Assembly: GCA_000431155.1 (NCBI GenBank)
Contig: HF985635.1
Location: 1-64,000, forward strand
DNA: 64,000 nt
Origin: Bacteroides sp. CAG:927
Lineage (GTDB): Bacteria > Bacteroidota > Bacteroidia > Bacteroidales > Muribaculaceae
Reading direction: 5' to 3'
The stretch's first letter is position 1, and every line of letters starts with the position of its first letter. The translations under genes and the position numbers were made by a program. Below are positions 8,801-17,626 of the stretch, piece by piece. Under the pieces are notes generated by a model. That model had not been told where the DNA came from. It searched no databases and saw nothing but the letters and a program-made list of their open reading frames with translations.

Positions 8801-11800
8801 AGCGTTGGGGAGGCATAATGCGACGCCTTGACAACACCAACTTTGAACAGAGCAACATAGAATATGTGCAGTTCTGGATGCTCAATCCGTTCCTTGACCC
8901 GGAAAATCACAACCTTGAAGGCGGCGATCTATATTTCAACTTCGGAGAAGTTTCGGAAGATATATTGAAAGACGGCCTGAAAAGTTATGAGAACGGCGTG
9001 CCATTTGACGGAAACGACCAGTACATGCAATCCACCGTCTGGGGCCGTGTAAGCTCACAGAATTCACTCACCTATGCTTTTGACAACAACAACTCATCGC
9101 GTCCTGTTCAGGATGTAGGTCTTGACGGTCTTCGCAATGATGATGAGTTCGGTTTTGACTCATACCAGCAGTATCTCAACGACCTGCGTTTGCGTTTACC
9201 GGCGGCCACAATTGAAAAGATGCAGCAGGATGCATTCTCGCCTCTGAATGACCCTGCCGGCGACAACTATCATTTTTATCGCGGTTATGATTATGACGAC
9301 CAGCGTCTGAGCATTCTTGAGCGTTACAAACGCTACAATGGAGTGGAAGGCAACTCGCTTTCGCCCGAAGATGCAAGTGACCCGCTGTATCAGTCATCAC
9401 GCTCACTCCCCGATGTGGAAGATATAAATCAGGACAACACCCTGAATGAATATGAGCGTTACTTCCAGTACAAGGTTTCAATACGACCGGAAGACCTCGT
9501 AGTGGGCAAGAACTATATCACCGACAAACAAGTATCAGTGGTAAGCACCCGTGACGGAGGCGAACTGGAGGTAGAATGGTATCAGTTCAAGATACCTTTG
9601 CACGAATACGAAAAAGCTGTGGGAGGCATCAATGATTTCTCCACCATAAGATTTGCGCGCATATTCATGACAGGCTTCAAGATGCCCACGCACCTTCGTT
9701 TTGCCACAATGGAGCTGGTGCGCGGCGAATGGCGTCCTTATGATTTCAACCTCAACAAGCGTGGTGATGCGCCTGCTGAAGGAAAACTTGACATATCGGT
9801 GGTGAATATTGAGGAGAACTCGGGACGCACACCTGTGAACTACGTATTGCCTCCGGGAGTAAGCCGCATATCCGATCCCGGACAGGCGCAAGTGGTACAG
9901 CTCAATGAGCAGAGCCTTTCGCTCAAGGTTACCGGCCTGCAACCCGGTGACGGACGTGCCGTGTACCGCAACACCCAGCAAGACCTCCGCAATTACCGGC
10001 GCCTGCAGATGTGGACCCACGCTGAAAGTCTGATAGACGATGTCACCAATCTTCATTCGGGTGAACTTTCAGTATTTATCCGTATCGGCACTGATGTCAA
10101 AAATAACTTTTATGAATATGAAGTGCCCTTGCGTCTCACACCTCACGGACATTACAGCGACACCCCTTCCGACCGCTACACCGTATGGCCGGAAAGCAAT
10201 TTCATGGATATAGAGCTTCAACAATTTGTAAAGCTTAAAAAGGAACGCAACCGTGCAAAACGCGCCATGCAGGACGGCGTGGGATTTGGCATACTTTATT
10301 CTGGACGCGACCCGAACAACGAAAACAACCGTATTTCGGTGATGGGTAATCCATCATTGAGCGATATACGCGTAATGCTTGTGGGAGTACGCAACAACTC
10401 ATCAACCGTAAAAGACGGAACAGTGTGGGTGAATGAACTTAAAGTAACCGACTTTGAAAATTCCGGCGGTTGGGCTCTTGACGGATCTGCCAACCTGTCA
10501 CTCAGCGATATAGCACAATTGAACTTCGGTGCTCATATTGAAACTGCAGGATTCGGTTCAGTTGACCAAAGCCTGAACGAGAGAAGAATGGACGACTATC
10601 ACCGCTATACATTTGCCGTTCAAGGTGATGTGGGCCGTTTCCTTCCGGAAAAAGTGAAGCTCAAAGCTCCTGTTTATTATTCCTTGACCAAGGAAACAAC
10701 CTCGCCCAAATACAACCCGTTGGACCAAGATGTATTGCTCAAAGATGCATTGGATGATGCCGGCAGCAAAGAAGCCGAGGATTCAATAAAGGCATATGCA
10801 GTGGAGCGCAATACCGTACAGAGCTTCAGCCTGTCAGGATTCACTTTTGATGTCAAGAGCAAGAATCCTATGCCTTGGGATCCGGCCAACTTTGTATTTA
10901 ATTTCTCGTTCAATAAACAGGCCAAATCCGACCCCACCACCGAGTATGAGAATACCAATGACTATCGTGGATCTTTCCAATATTCCTACTCTCCCTACCT
11001 CAAACCGATAAAACCGTTTGGCAAGTTGAAAAGTAAGGGAAAGAACGGCCGTTTCCTCAAGGAATGGGAGATAAATCCCCTGCCCAACACCATATCATTC
11101 CTGACAACTATGTCAAGGTTCTATCATGAGCTGCAAACACGTTCGGAAACGGATGTGAATTTCCAACTTCCGGTACAGGTCAGCAAGAATTTCCTGTGGG
11201 ACCGACAACTGGCACTGACATGGAATCTCACCAAGTCGCTGAGCTTCACATTCAACTCCAATACCTCCGCGCGCATTGACGAACCCGTAGGAGCCGTGAA
11301 CCGCAAGCTATTTCCGGACGAATACCGCGAATGGCGCGACTCGGTATGGCGCTCAATCTTACATATGGGCACCCCGTGGGCCTACAACCAAACTTTTGTG
11401 GCCAACTACCGCGCACCCTTCAACAAGATTCCCTCACTTGACTTCCTCAGTGCCAATGCAAGCTACAACGCCACATACCGTTGGGACAGAGGAGCCACGA
11501 TTGATGGTCAGAATATGGGTAACTCAATTGCCAATCAAGCGGTATGGAACGTGGACGGCAGAATCAATTTTGAAGGGCTGTTCAACAAGGTACCATATCT
11601 CAAAAAAGTCAACCAAAGATTTGCCTCACAACGGCGCAACAACCGAAACAACAGGAACAATAGAAACAACAAAAACAACCGAACATCATCCTCGGACGAC
11701 AAACCCAAAGCCAAGAAGTTTGAGCGCACATACACCCTGTCGCCCGACAGCAGCATCGTGATTGAGCACAATCTTCGCACCAAGAAAGTGAAGATTACAG

Positions 11801-13371
11801 CACGCACCGTGCCGGAAAACAAACCGTTTGCCGTTAAAACAAAAGTCGTGGACGCCAACAAAGTGGAGGTGCTGACACGAGGCGAACAGAACATCAAGTT
11901 CACAGTTACCGAGGTGCTGAAAGAGACTAAAAACTTCTGGACCGAGGCAGCCCAATATGCGTCACGATTCCTTATGAGTCCCCGCAACGCGTCTATACGT
12001 TGGCGCGACACCAGATCCATGAACATACCATTGTTTGCGCCGGAGATAGGCAATATTTTCGGCCAAAGCCGCAGTTACGGTCCCATGTCACCGGGTCTTG
12101 ATTTTGCGTTCGGATTTGTTGATGAAGGGTATATAAATACTGCCAAGGAACGCGGATGGCTTATGACCTCCACCGGTCAGTCATCGCCCGCATTATCCAC
12201 CCATGCCAATGAACTGAACATTGAACTGACCTTAGAACCTGTGCGTGGCCTAAAGATTCAGTTGACGGCCAACCGCACCGACAGCCGCACCCGTCAGGTA
12301 CAGTTCATGTATGATGACATGCCCACTTCTCTTTCCGGCAGTTACACCAAGACACACTGCGCCATAGCCACAGCATTGCAAAGTTCCAAACCGGAAAACG
12401 GTTATGACAGCCCCACATTCAATAAATTCATTGAATACATACCTGTCATTACCAATCGCATCAGAAGCCAATATAGCGGACTCTACTATCCTACCGGCGG
12501 CTTTATGGAAGGTCATCCCAATGCCGGAGGCTTGTTCAATCCCGAAGTCGGTGATGTTAGCCGCACAAGCAGCGATGTACTTATACCGGCATTCATGGCA
12601 GCCTACAGCGGCACCAACCCGCACAAACAATGGCTTGATCCGTTCCCCTCATTTGCCAAAGTACTTCCGAACTGGAGAATAACCTACGATGGCCTTGTGG
12701 ATTTCTTCAACTTGCGCAAAGTGTTCAAGACATTCACCCTCAGCCATGCCTACCAGTGTACCTACACAGTGGGATCGTATTCATCCTACCTCAACTGGAT
12801 ATCCGCCGACGGAAGCAATCTCGGATTCACACTTGATGCCATAACAGGCCAGCCGATACCAAGCTCTCCTTACAATATCTCATCGGTGGCCATCAACGAA
12901 CGGTTTGCCCCACTGATAGGAGTGTCTGCCACCATGCAAAACGACATCACATTCAATGCCGAATATCGCGAGCAGCGCACACTCACGCTCAACACCTCTG
13001 CCGGTCAGGTCGTGGAAGCCAACTCCCGTGGCATAACCGCAGGTTTCGGCTATAAGATTGTGGGCTTCAACACCGTGCTCAAAATGAAAGGATCGCAACA
13101 GGGAGTAAGCAATGACCTTAACATCAAGGGCGATTTCTCCTATGCGCTCAATCAGGCATTAATCCGCAAAATTGAAAGCAACTACACCCAAGCCACCTCC
13201 GGCAGCCGCACCATAAGCTTCAATCTTACGGCCAACTATGTGCTCAGCCGCAACATTACATTGGGCATGTACTTCGAGCATCAGATAAATACCCCTATAG
13301 TAAGCAATAATTCCTACCCTACCACCAACACGGCCTATGGATTGTCACTGAATCTATCATTGGCTCGTTAA
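5845..13371 (+). CDS. sprA: SprA/Sov family type 9 secretion outer-membrane translocon
   Basis: A 2508-aa outer-membrane protein of the SprA (Flavobacterium) / Sov (Porphyromonas) family, the giant beta-barrel channel of the type 9 secretion system. Seen: N-terminal signal (hydrophobic stretch about 22-38 ending VVAQ) followed by a Pro/Ala-rich linker; the family motif YIDDFESAQTGID at about 846; repeated IIFPVAEPFG-type segments in the N-terminal half; many aromatic-ended beta strands; a C-terminus ending in alternating strands (YGLSLNLSLAR). An odd low-complexity tract, five (R/K)NN units, lies at residues 1931-1945. Start: GTG 5845 gives a basic n-region; an ATG at 5902 is an alternative. 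The frame is intact throughout. No protein with a recognisable T9SS sorting domain is in the window, so its cargo is unknown. Confidence 0.93.
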   Translation: MTPSKLSYSTLLRKLPRGIMPALAAFLLFALFGVPVVAQYYKSELTPPAAPAPPAPAPLSPLDSVMLPFPVQQTVPQSYEELMGQQFSADLKSPSNIRTTAEFDPETGCYVIRTKLGDQDIATPFMLSEKQYNDWQLRESMLKYYRERNSETLVKKDGKKKFNILDMNFNIGPLEKIFGPGGVSLKTQGSVQLDMGIKSNKTDNPALPLDARRKTFFDFDQKIQATIKASVGDRLNFDMSYNTDATFDFDSKNIALKYEGKEDDIVKSIEAGNVSMTTGSSLIRGSTALFGIKTQLQFGKLTATALVSQQNSESRSVSTKGGVQTTPFRITADNYDQNRHFFLAHFFRNNYDQFASKLPFVASGVQITRIEIWVTNKNSNFNQSRNIVAFMDMGENQNLSSQYWIPNTALPNPSNNSNNMLSVLKEEYPDARNINTVTQALAPLSAYGIQGGRDYEKVESARLLTESEYSINNTLGYISFKTQLGSDDVVGVAYEYTYNGQVYQVGEFSSDITSTTQALYVKMLKSTTVAPSLPIWDLMMKNVYSLGAYQLSSNKFKLQVKYLSDTTGTEINYLPIPGLTKLSLLQVMNLDRLDSNQDTNSDGYFDFLEGYTVLASSGKIIFPVAEPFGKHLAEKIGNPEIAKQYVYQELYDSTLTVARQFADKNKFVLEGEYQASAGSQIRLNAMNVPRGSVVVTAGGVVLTENSDYTVDYAMGIVTITNQSIIDSGQNISVTLENQSMFSTQRKTLLGLDLNYQFNKNFNIGATIMHFGEKALTEKVNIGDEVVNNTIWGFNFSYATEFMWLTNLLNKIPTVNATQPSRLTLRGEFAQLVPHNQKPGSAQGSSYIDDFESAQTGIDLRSPYSWFLASTPAESGSDALFPEGTLSNNVDYGKNRALLNWYFIDPMFTDRNSSMAPGYIKSDFKQQSNPYVREITSREIFPDRELTYGESSTIQTLNLSFYPSERGPYNLDATNIDENGNLLFPEKRWGGIMRRLDNTNFEQSNIEYVQFWMLNPFLDPENHNLEGGDLYFNFGEVSEDILKDGLKSYENGVPFDGNDQYMQSTVWGRVSSQNSLTYAFDNNNSSRPVQDVGLDGLRNDDEFGFDSYQQYLNDLRLRLPAATIEKMQQDAFSPLNDPAGDNYHFYRGYDYDDQRLSILERYKRYNGVEGNSLSPEDASDPLYQSSRSLPDVEDINQDNTLNEYERYFQYKVSIRPEDLVVGKNYITDKQVSVVSTRDGGELEVEWYQFKIPLHEYEKAVGGINDFSTIRFARIFMTGFKMPTHLRFATMELVRGEWRPYDFNLNKRGDAPAEGKLDISVVNIEENSGRTPVNYVLPPGVSRISDPGQAQVVQLNEQSLSLKVTGLQPGDGRAVYRNTQQDLRNYRRLQMWTHAESLIDDVTNLHSGELSVFIRIGTDVKNNFYEYEVPLRLTPHGHYSDTPSDRYTVWPESNFMDIELQQFVKLKKERNRAKRAMQDGVGFGILYSGRDPNNENNRISVMGNPSLSDIRVMLVGVRNNSSTVKDGTVWVNELKVTDFENSGGWALDGSANLSLSDIAQLNFGAHIETAGFGSVDQSLNERRMDDYHRYTFAVQGDVGRFLPEKVKLKAPVYYSLTKETTSPKYNPLDQDVLLKDALDDAGSKEAEDSIKAYAVERNTVQSFSLSGFTFDVKSKNPMPWDPANFVFNFSFNKQAKSDPTTEYENTNDYRGSFQYSYSPYLKPIKPFGKLKSKGKNGRFLKEWEINPLPNTISFLTTMSRFYHELQTRSETDVNFQLPVQVSKNFLWDRQLALTWNLTKSLSFTFNSNTSARIDEPVGAVNRKLFPDEYREWRDSVWRSILHMGTPWAYNQTFVANYRAPFNKIPSLDFLSANASYNATYRWDRGATIDGQNMGNSIANQAVWNVDGRINFEGLFNKVPYLKKVNQRFASQRRNNRNNRNNRNNKNNRTSSSDDKPKAKKFERTYTLSPDSSIVIEHNLRTKKVKITARTVPENKPFAVKTKVVDANKVEVLTRGEQNIKFTVTEVLKETKNFWTEAAQYASRFLMSPRNASIRWRDTRSMNIPLFAPEIGNIFGQSRSYGPMSPGLDFAFGFVDEGYINTAKERGWLMTSTGQSSPALSTHANELNIELTLEPVRGLKIQLTANRTDSRTRQVQFMYDDMPTSLSGSYTKTHCAIATALQSSKPENGYDSPTFNKFIEYIPVITNRIRSQYSGLYYPTGGFMEGHPNAGGLFNPEVGDVSRTSSDVLIPAFMAAYSGTNPHKQWLDPFPSFAKVLPNWRITYDGLVDFFNLRKVFKTFTLSHAYQCTYTVGSYSSYLNWISADGSNLGFTLDAITGQPIPSSPYNISSVAINERFAPLIGVSATMQNDITFNAEYREQRTLTLNTSAGQVVEANSRGITAGFGYKIVGFNTVLKMKGSQQGVSNDLNIKGDFSYALNQALIRKIESNYTQATSGSRTISFNLTANYVLSRNITLGMYFEHQINTPIVSNNSYPTTNTAYGLSLNLSLAR
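11635..11679 (+). repeat. Five-unit (Arg/Lys)-Asn-Asn tract inside sprA
   Basis: Nine-base units encode RNN RNN RNN RNN KNN. The Arg codon differs in each unit (CGC, CGA, AGG, AGA) and the Asn codons include one AAT, so this is a protein-level repeat rather than a fresh DNA slippage product. It falls in a charged stretch preceding the K/S/D-rich linker, probably a loop. Confidence 0.8.
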
Positions 13372-13393
13372 TCAATATTATTACTGCATTCTC

Positions 13394-15259
13394 ATGGCAA
13401 GCTTTCTTCAAATCGAAAATCTAACCAAAAGCTACGGCGACCATCTGCTGTTTCATGACATAACATTCGGTGTTAACGAAGGCGACAAAATAGGCATAAT
13501 AGCCAAAAACGGTACAGGAAAATCCACATTGCTTCATATCATAGCCGGCAAAGAGAGTGCTGACAGCGGTACTGTGACATTCCGTTCGGGACTAAAAGTA
13601 GGGATGCTTGACCAACTGCCCGAATTTGATCCGGAGGCTACAGTGGCCGAAGCATGTCTTACCGGAGATACGGCTACGCTCAAAATTATATCAGATTACG
13701 AATGTGCGTTGGCAAAAGGGGATGCAGACGAGATACTGGCAGCGTCCCAGGCCATGGATGGAGCCGGAGCATGGGACCACGAGGACATGATGCGCCAAAT
13801 GCTCAGCCAGCTCAACATCACCGATTTGTCAGCTAAAATGGGAACGCTCAGCGGAGGACAGCGCAAACGTGTGGCAATAGCGAGGATGCTGCTTGAAAAG
13901 CCTGATCTTCTTATACTTGACGAACCGACAAACCATCTTGACATAGAGATAGTGGAATGGCTTGAAAACTATCTCACACGACAACGGGTAACACTGCTCA
14001 TGGTGACCCACGACCGTTATTTCCTTGACCGTGTATGCAATAAAATAATAGAGATTGACCACCAAAGCATCTTTACCTATCAGGGCAATTACAACCTGTA
14101 CCTGCGTCGCAGAGCCGAACGCATAGAGGCTCTGGAAGAAGAACTTGCAAAGGTGAAGAACACGCTGCGGCGCGAACAGGAATGGATGAGCCGCCAGCCT
14201 CAGGCTCGTGCGGGAAAGGCCAAATATCGCATTGACGCATTCTATGACCTAAAGGAAAAAGCACGCGCTGATTACTCCGAGCGCCATGTGAAACTTGATG
14301 TTAAATCATCATATATCGGCTCAAAAATATTTGAGGCCCGTGGTGTCAACAAGAGCTTTGGCGACAAGGTTATACTCAAGGATTTCACATACACATTTGC
14401 CCGTTATGAGCGTCTCGGCATCATAGGCAATAACGGAGCCGGCAAATCCACGTTCATAAAACTGCTTCAGGGACTTGTGCCTACCGACAGCGGGGAGTGG
14501 AATCTGGGAGAGACGGTGAAATTCGGCTATTATTCTCAAGACGGCATACAATTTGATGAGAACAAACGCGTGATAGACGCAGTAACGGAGCTTGCCGAAG
14601 ATATTGTGCTTGATGGAGGTGACCGGCATTTTTCACCGATGCAATTTCTGAACCGGTTTCTTTTCTCCCCTGCCGACCAGCAAAAATACATACACACTCT
14701 CAGTGGCGGCGAGAAATGCCGTCTGCATCTGGCAACCGTGCTCATGCGATCGCCCAACTTCCTTATTCTTGACGAACCGACCAATGATCTTGACATAGTG
14801 ACATTGGGCATACTGGAAGAGTATCTCACCACTTTCAAAGGGTGCATGATTGTTATAAGCCATGACCGTTATTTCCTTGACAATGTAGTGGATCACCTTT
14901 TTGTATTTCAGGGCAATGGACAAATAAAGGATTTCCCGGGCAACTACACTGAATATCGTCAATGGATGGCAGATAAAACTGCTGCCGACAAAAGCCGTAC
15001 CACACAAGAAAAAGCGCATCAGATAGAAAAGCCACGTGCCGAAAAAGCACCAAAGATGTCATTCAAAGAACGATGTGAATTCAATGCCCTCACCGAAGAG
15101 ATAGATGCATTGAGCAAGGAGAAAAATGAGCTTGATGCGCTGTTTGCCTCCGGCCAAACACTCACCGATGTGGCATCGCTGTCGGCACGCTACAACGAAA
15201 TCTCAACTCAGCTTGATGAAAAAGAGATGCGATGGCTTAAACTAAGCGAAAAAGAATAG
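13394..15259 (+). CDS. ABC-F family ATPase (Uup-like)
   Basis: Soluble tandem-ATPase protein of 621 aa that acts on ribosomes rather than in transport. Seen: two nucleotide-binding domains, with Walker A GKNGTGKST and GNNGAGKST, signatures LSGGQRKRVAIA and LSGGEKCRLHLA, and Walker B LLILDEPTNHLD and FLILDEPTNDLD. The linker helices carry EWMSRQPQARAGKAKYRID, the P-site-tRNA interaction region with an Arg/Lys pattern like Uup. The C-terminus is a charged coiled coil (about 540-620), also a Uup feature. No membrane segments. Starts 22 bases after sprA. The Uup subgroup is a judgement from the linker and tail; antibiotic-resistance ABC-F proteins are less likely in this housekeeping setting. Confidence 0.92.
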   Translation: MASFLQIENLTKSYGDHLLFHDITFGVNEGDKIGIIAKNGTGKSTLLHIIAGKESADSGTVTFRSGLKVGMLDQLPEFDPEATVAEACLTGDTATLKIISDYECALAKGDADEILAASQAMDGAGAWDHEDMMRQMLSQLNITDLSAKMGTLSGGQRKRVAIARMLLEKPDLLILDEPTNHLDIEIVEWLENYLTRQRVTLLMVTHDRYFLDRVCNKIIEIDHQSIFTYQGNYNLYLRRRAERIEALEEELAKVKNTLRREQEWMSRQPQARAGKAKYRIDAFYDLKEKARADYSERHVKLDVKSSYIGSKIFEARGVNKSFGDKVILKDFTYTFARYERLGIIGNNGAGKSTFIKLLQGLVPTDSGEWNLGETVKFGYYSQDGIQFDENKRVIDAVTELAEDIVLDGGDRHFSPMQFLNRFLFSPADQQKYIHTLSGGEKCRLHLATVLMRSPNFLILDEPTNDLDIVTLGILEEYLTTFKGCMIVISHDRYFLDNVVDHLFVFQGNGQIKDFPGNYTEYRQWMADKTAADKSRTTQEKAHQIEKPRAEKAPKMSFKERCEFNALTEEIDALSKEKNELDALFASGQTLTDVASLSARYNEISTQLDEKEMRWLKLSEKE

Positions 15260-15290
15260 AGCCGTATCAGAGCGTTTGCACATTATTTCG

Positions 15291-15298
15291 TATCTTTG
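15291..15298 (+). promoter_or_regulatory. Predicted -7 promoter element of the UvrD/PcrA helicase gene
   Basis: TATCTTTG, an exact TAnnTTTG match 19 bases before the helicase ATG at 15317. A TTTG at 15275-15278 is too close (12 bases) to serve as the -33 box. Confidence 0.5.
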
Positions 15299-15316
15299 AG
15301 GTGGAAAAGATAAGAA

Positions 15317-17620
15317 ATGGAACAATATATAGAGCAACTCAATGAGCAACAACGGGCAGCAGTGCTATACACCGACGGGCCGGAACTTGTGATTGCCGGT
15401 GCAGGCTCAGGCAAGACCCGCGTGCTCACCTACAAAATTGTGCATCTGCTTTATCATGGATACGAACCGTGGCGTATCCTTGCTCTCACATTCACCAACA
15501 AGGCCGCACGGGAAATGCGCGAACGCATTGAGCAGCTTGTGGGCACCGACACTGCCCAGAAATTATGGATGGGGACTTTTCACTCAATATTTGCGAGAAT
15601 ACTCCGTCTCAATGCCACGCGAATAGGGTACAAAAGTTCTTTTACTATATATGACACATCCGATTCAAAAAGTCTGGTGAAAAGTATCGTAAAGGATATG
15701 GACCTTGACGACAAAGTCTATAAACCATCGGCGTTGCTCAATGCAATATCCTCGGCCAAGAACATGCTTATTTCGCCTGAAAGATATGCTGAGCTGAAAG
15801 ATGTGCGTGAAGCTGACCGACAGGCTCGCCGACCACAGACATACGCCATATACCGTGCCTACCGTGACCGGTGCTTTGCGGCCAACGCCATGGATTTTGA
15901 CGATTTGCTTTATTATACCAATCTGCTGCTTCGCGACAATCCCGATTTGCTGCATCATTATCAGGAATATTTCAGATATGTGCTGGTGGACGAGTATCAG
16001 GACACCAACTTTGCGCAGCATGTCATCGTATCGCAGCTGTGCAGCGAAAGCCATAAGCTGTGTGTGGTGGGCGATGATGCCCAAAGCATATATTCGTTTC
16101 GCGGGGCCAATATCCGAAACATACTCAATCTAAAAAACTCATACCCGGAGCTAAAGATTTTCAAACTTGAGCAAAACTACCGTTCAACCCAAAACATCAT
16201 AAATGCGGCCAATTCGCTCATAGAAAAAAACGTGGAGCAAATAAGAAAGCAAGTGTTTTCCAAAAACTCCGTGGGCAAACGCATAGATGTGGTACAAAGC
16301 TACAGTGACTTTGAGGAAGGGTATCTTGTGGCCAACCGCATATCTCAGGTGAAAATGCGCACGCATGACAGCTACGAGGAATTTGCTATTCTCTACCGCA
16401 CCAATGCTCAGAGCCGTGTACTGGAAGAGAGCCTGCGCAAGCGCAATATTCCATACCGCATATATGGAGGATTATCGTTTTATCAGCGTAAAGAAGTGAA
16501 AGACGCCGTTGCCTATTTTCGCATGGCTCTCAACCCCGATGATGATGAGGCGTTGAAACGTATAATCAATTATCCCTCACGAGGCATCGGAGAAACCACT
16601 CTGAACAAACTGATGCGCAGTGCCATGACCCGCAATATAAGCATATGGCAGGCCATTAACACACTCCATGAGGAAAACCCGGGGCTTAACAGCGGCACAT
16701 TGAAAAAACTTGATGCCTTTGCATCCCTTATCAATGAGTTTGTGGAACTGAACCGCAAAGAGGCAAGTGCCGATGCTGTGGCGGAAACAATCATCAACCG
16801 TTCGCAGCTGATGGCTGTGCTCATGAGCGACCGCACACCCGAAAACATATCCAAGCGTGAAAATCTCAGCGAATTGCTTAATGGTGCCAAACAGTTTGTG
16901 TCACAACGCACGGAAGAAGGTGTGACCGAAGTGTCACTGAGTGATTTCATGGCCGAAATATCGCTCGCCACCGATCAGGATTCCGATACCGCCGGTGAAG
17001 AGCGGATAACGCTTATGACTGTTCATGCAGCCAAAGGTCTTGAATTCAACAATGTGTTCATAGTAGGAGTGGAGGAAGATTTACTACCATCGGCATTGAG
17101 CCAGTCATCGGCTGCGGAGATAGAAGAGGAACGACGGTTGCTGTACGTGGCATTAACCCGTGCTCGCAACTATTGCATGATGAGCTATGCGTCTTCGCGC
17201 TATCGCAACGGCATGACCGCCATTTGCCAGCCAAGCAGATTTTTGCGCGACATAAGCCCCGAATATCTGAACCTGTCATCAGGGGCGAATCTCGGAAGCA
17301 CGCCTGCGCCGAGCTTCGCATCTTACCGCAGCTCGTATCACTCCCCCTCATCACCTGCGCAGTCACGAACCGCCAAATATTCCCAACCCTCACAGCCGAC
17401 ACCGGCAGCAGCCCCGCTTCAACAAAACGAAGTGAGCGGCGCAGCCATACACAATGTCACCGAGCTTAGCGAAGGAATGCGCATCGAGCATCCGCGATTT
17501 GGTCTTGGGGTAATAACGGTAGTTGACACCTCGCAACCTGACGCAAGAATACATGTGGACTTCGACAATACCGGGAAAAGAGTACTTTTATTAAAATTTG
17601 CCCGTTTTGCCATAAAATAA
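15317..17620 (+). CDS. pcrA: UvrD/PcrA-type 3'-5' DNA helicase
   Basis: Superfamily 1A helicase of 767 aa that unwinds DNA in excision repair and clears stalled polymerase or recombination filaments. Seen in order: Q motif (LNEQQRAAV), Walker A GAGSGKTRVLTYKI, motif Ia LALTFTNKAAREM, Walker B VDEYQDTN, motif III GDDAQSIYSFRGA, motif IV LEQNYRST, motif V LMTVHAAKGLEF and motif VI YVALTRAR. The C-terminus after about 660 is a Ser/Pro linker followed by a small RNAP-binding-like Tudor region (MRIEHPRFGLGVI). Length is normal. Start is supported by the promoter 19 bases upstream. Confidence 0.95.
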   Translation: MEQYIEQLNEQQRAAVLYTDGPELVIAGAGSGKTRVLTYKIVHLLYHGYEPWRILALTFTNKAAREMRERIEQLVGTDTAQKLWMGTFHSIFARILRLNATRIGYKSSFTIYDTSDSKSLVKSIVKDMDLDDKVYKPSALLNAISSAKNMLISPERYAELKDVREADRQARRPQTYAIYRAYRDRCFAANAMDFDDLLYYTNLLLRDNPDLLHHYQEYFRYVLVDEYQDTNFAQHVIVSQLCSESHKLCVVGDDAQSIYSFRGANIRNILNLKNSYPELKIFKLEQNYRSTQNIINAANSLIEKNVEQIRKQVFSKNSVGKRIDVVQSYSDFEEGYLVANRISQVKMRTHDSYEEFAILYRTNAQSRVLEESLRKRNIPYRIYGGLSFYQRKEVKDAVAYFRMALNPDDDEALKRIINYPSRGIGETTLNKLMRSAMTRNISIWQAINTLHEENPGLNSGTLKKLDAFASLINEFVELNRKEASADAVAETIINRSQLMAVLMSDRTPENISKRENLSELLNGAKQFVSQRTEEGVTEVSLSDFMAEISLATDQDSDTAGEERITLMTVHAAKGLEFNNVFIVGVEEDLLPSALSQSSAAEIEEERRLLYVALTRARNYCMMSYASSRYRNGMTAICQPSRFLRDISPEYLNLSSGANLGSTPAPSFASYRSSYHSPSSPAQSRTAKYSQPSQPTPAAAPLQQNEVSGAAIHNVTELSEGMRIEHPRFGLGVITVVDTSQPDARIHVDFDNTGKRVLLLKFARFAIK

Positions 17621-17626
17621 ACAGCC

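Noticed and set aside
11535..12053. 172-aa minus-strand ORF inside sprA
   Set aside because: Antisense shadow; its Leu-rich repeat (LFLLFLLFLLF) is the complement of the (R/K)NN tract.
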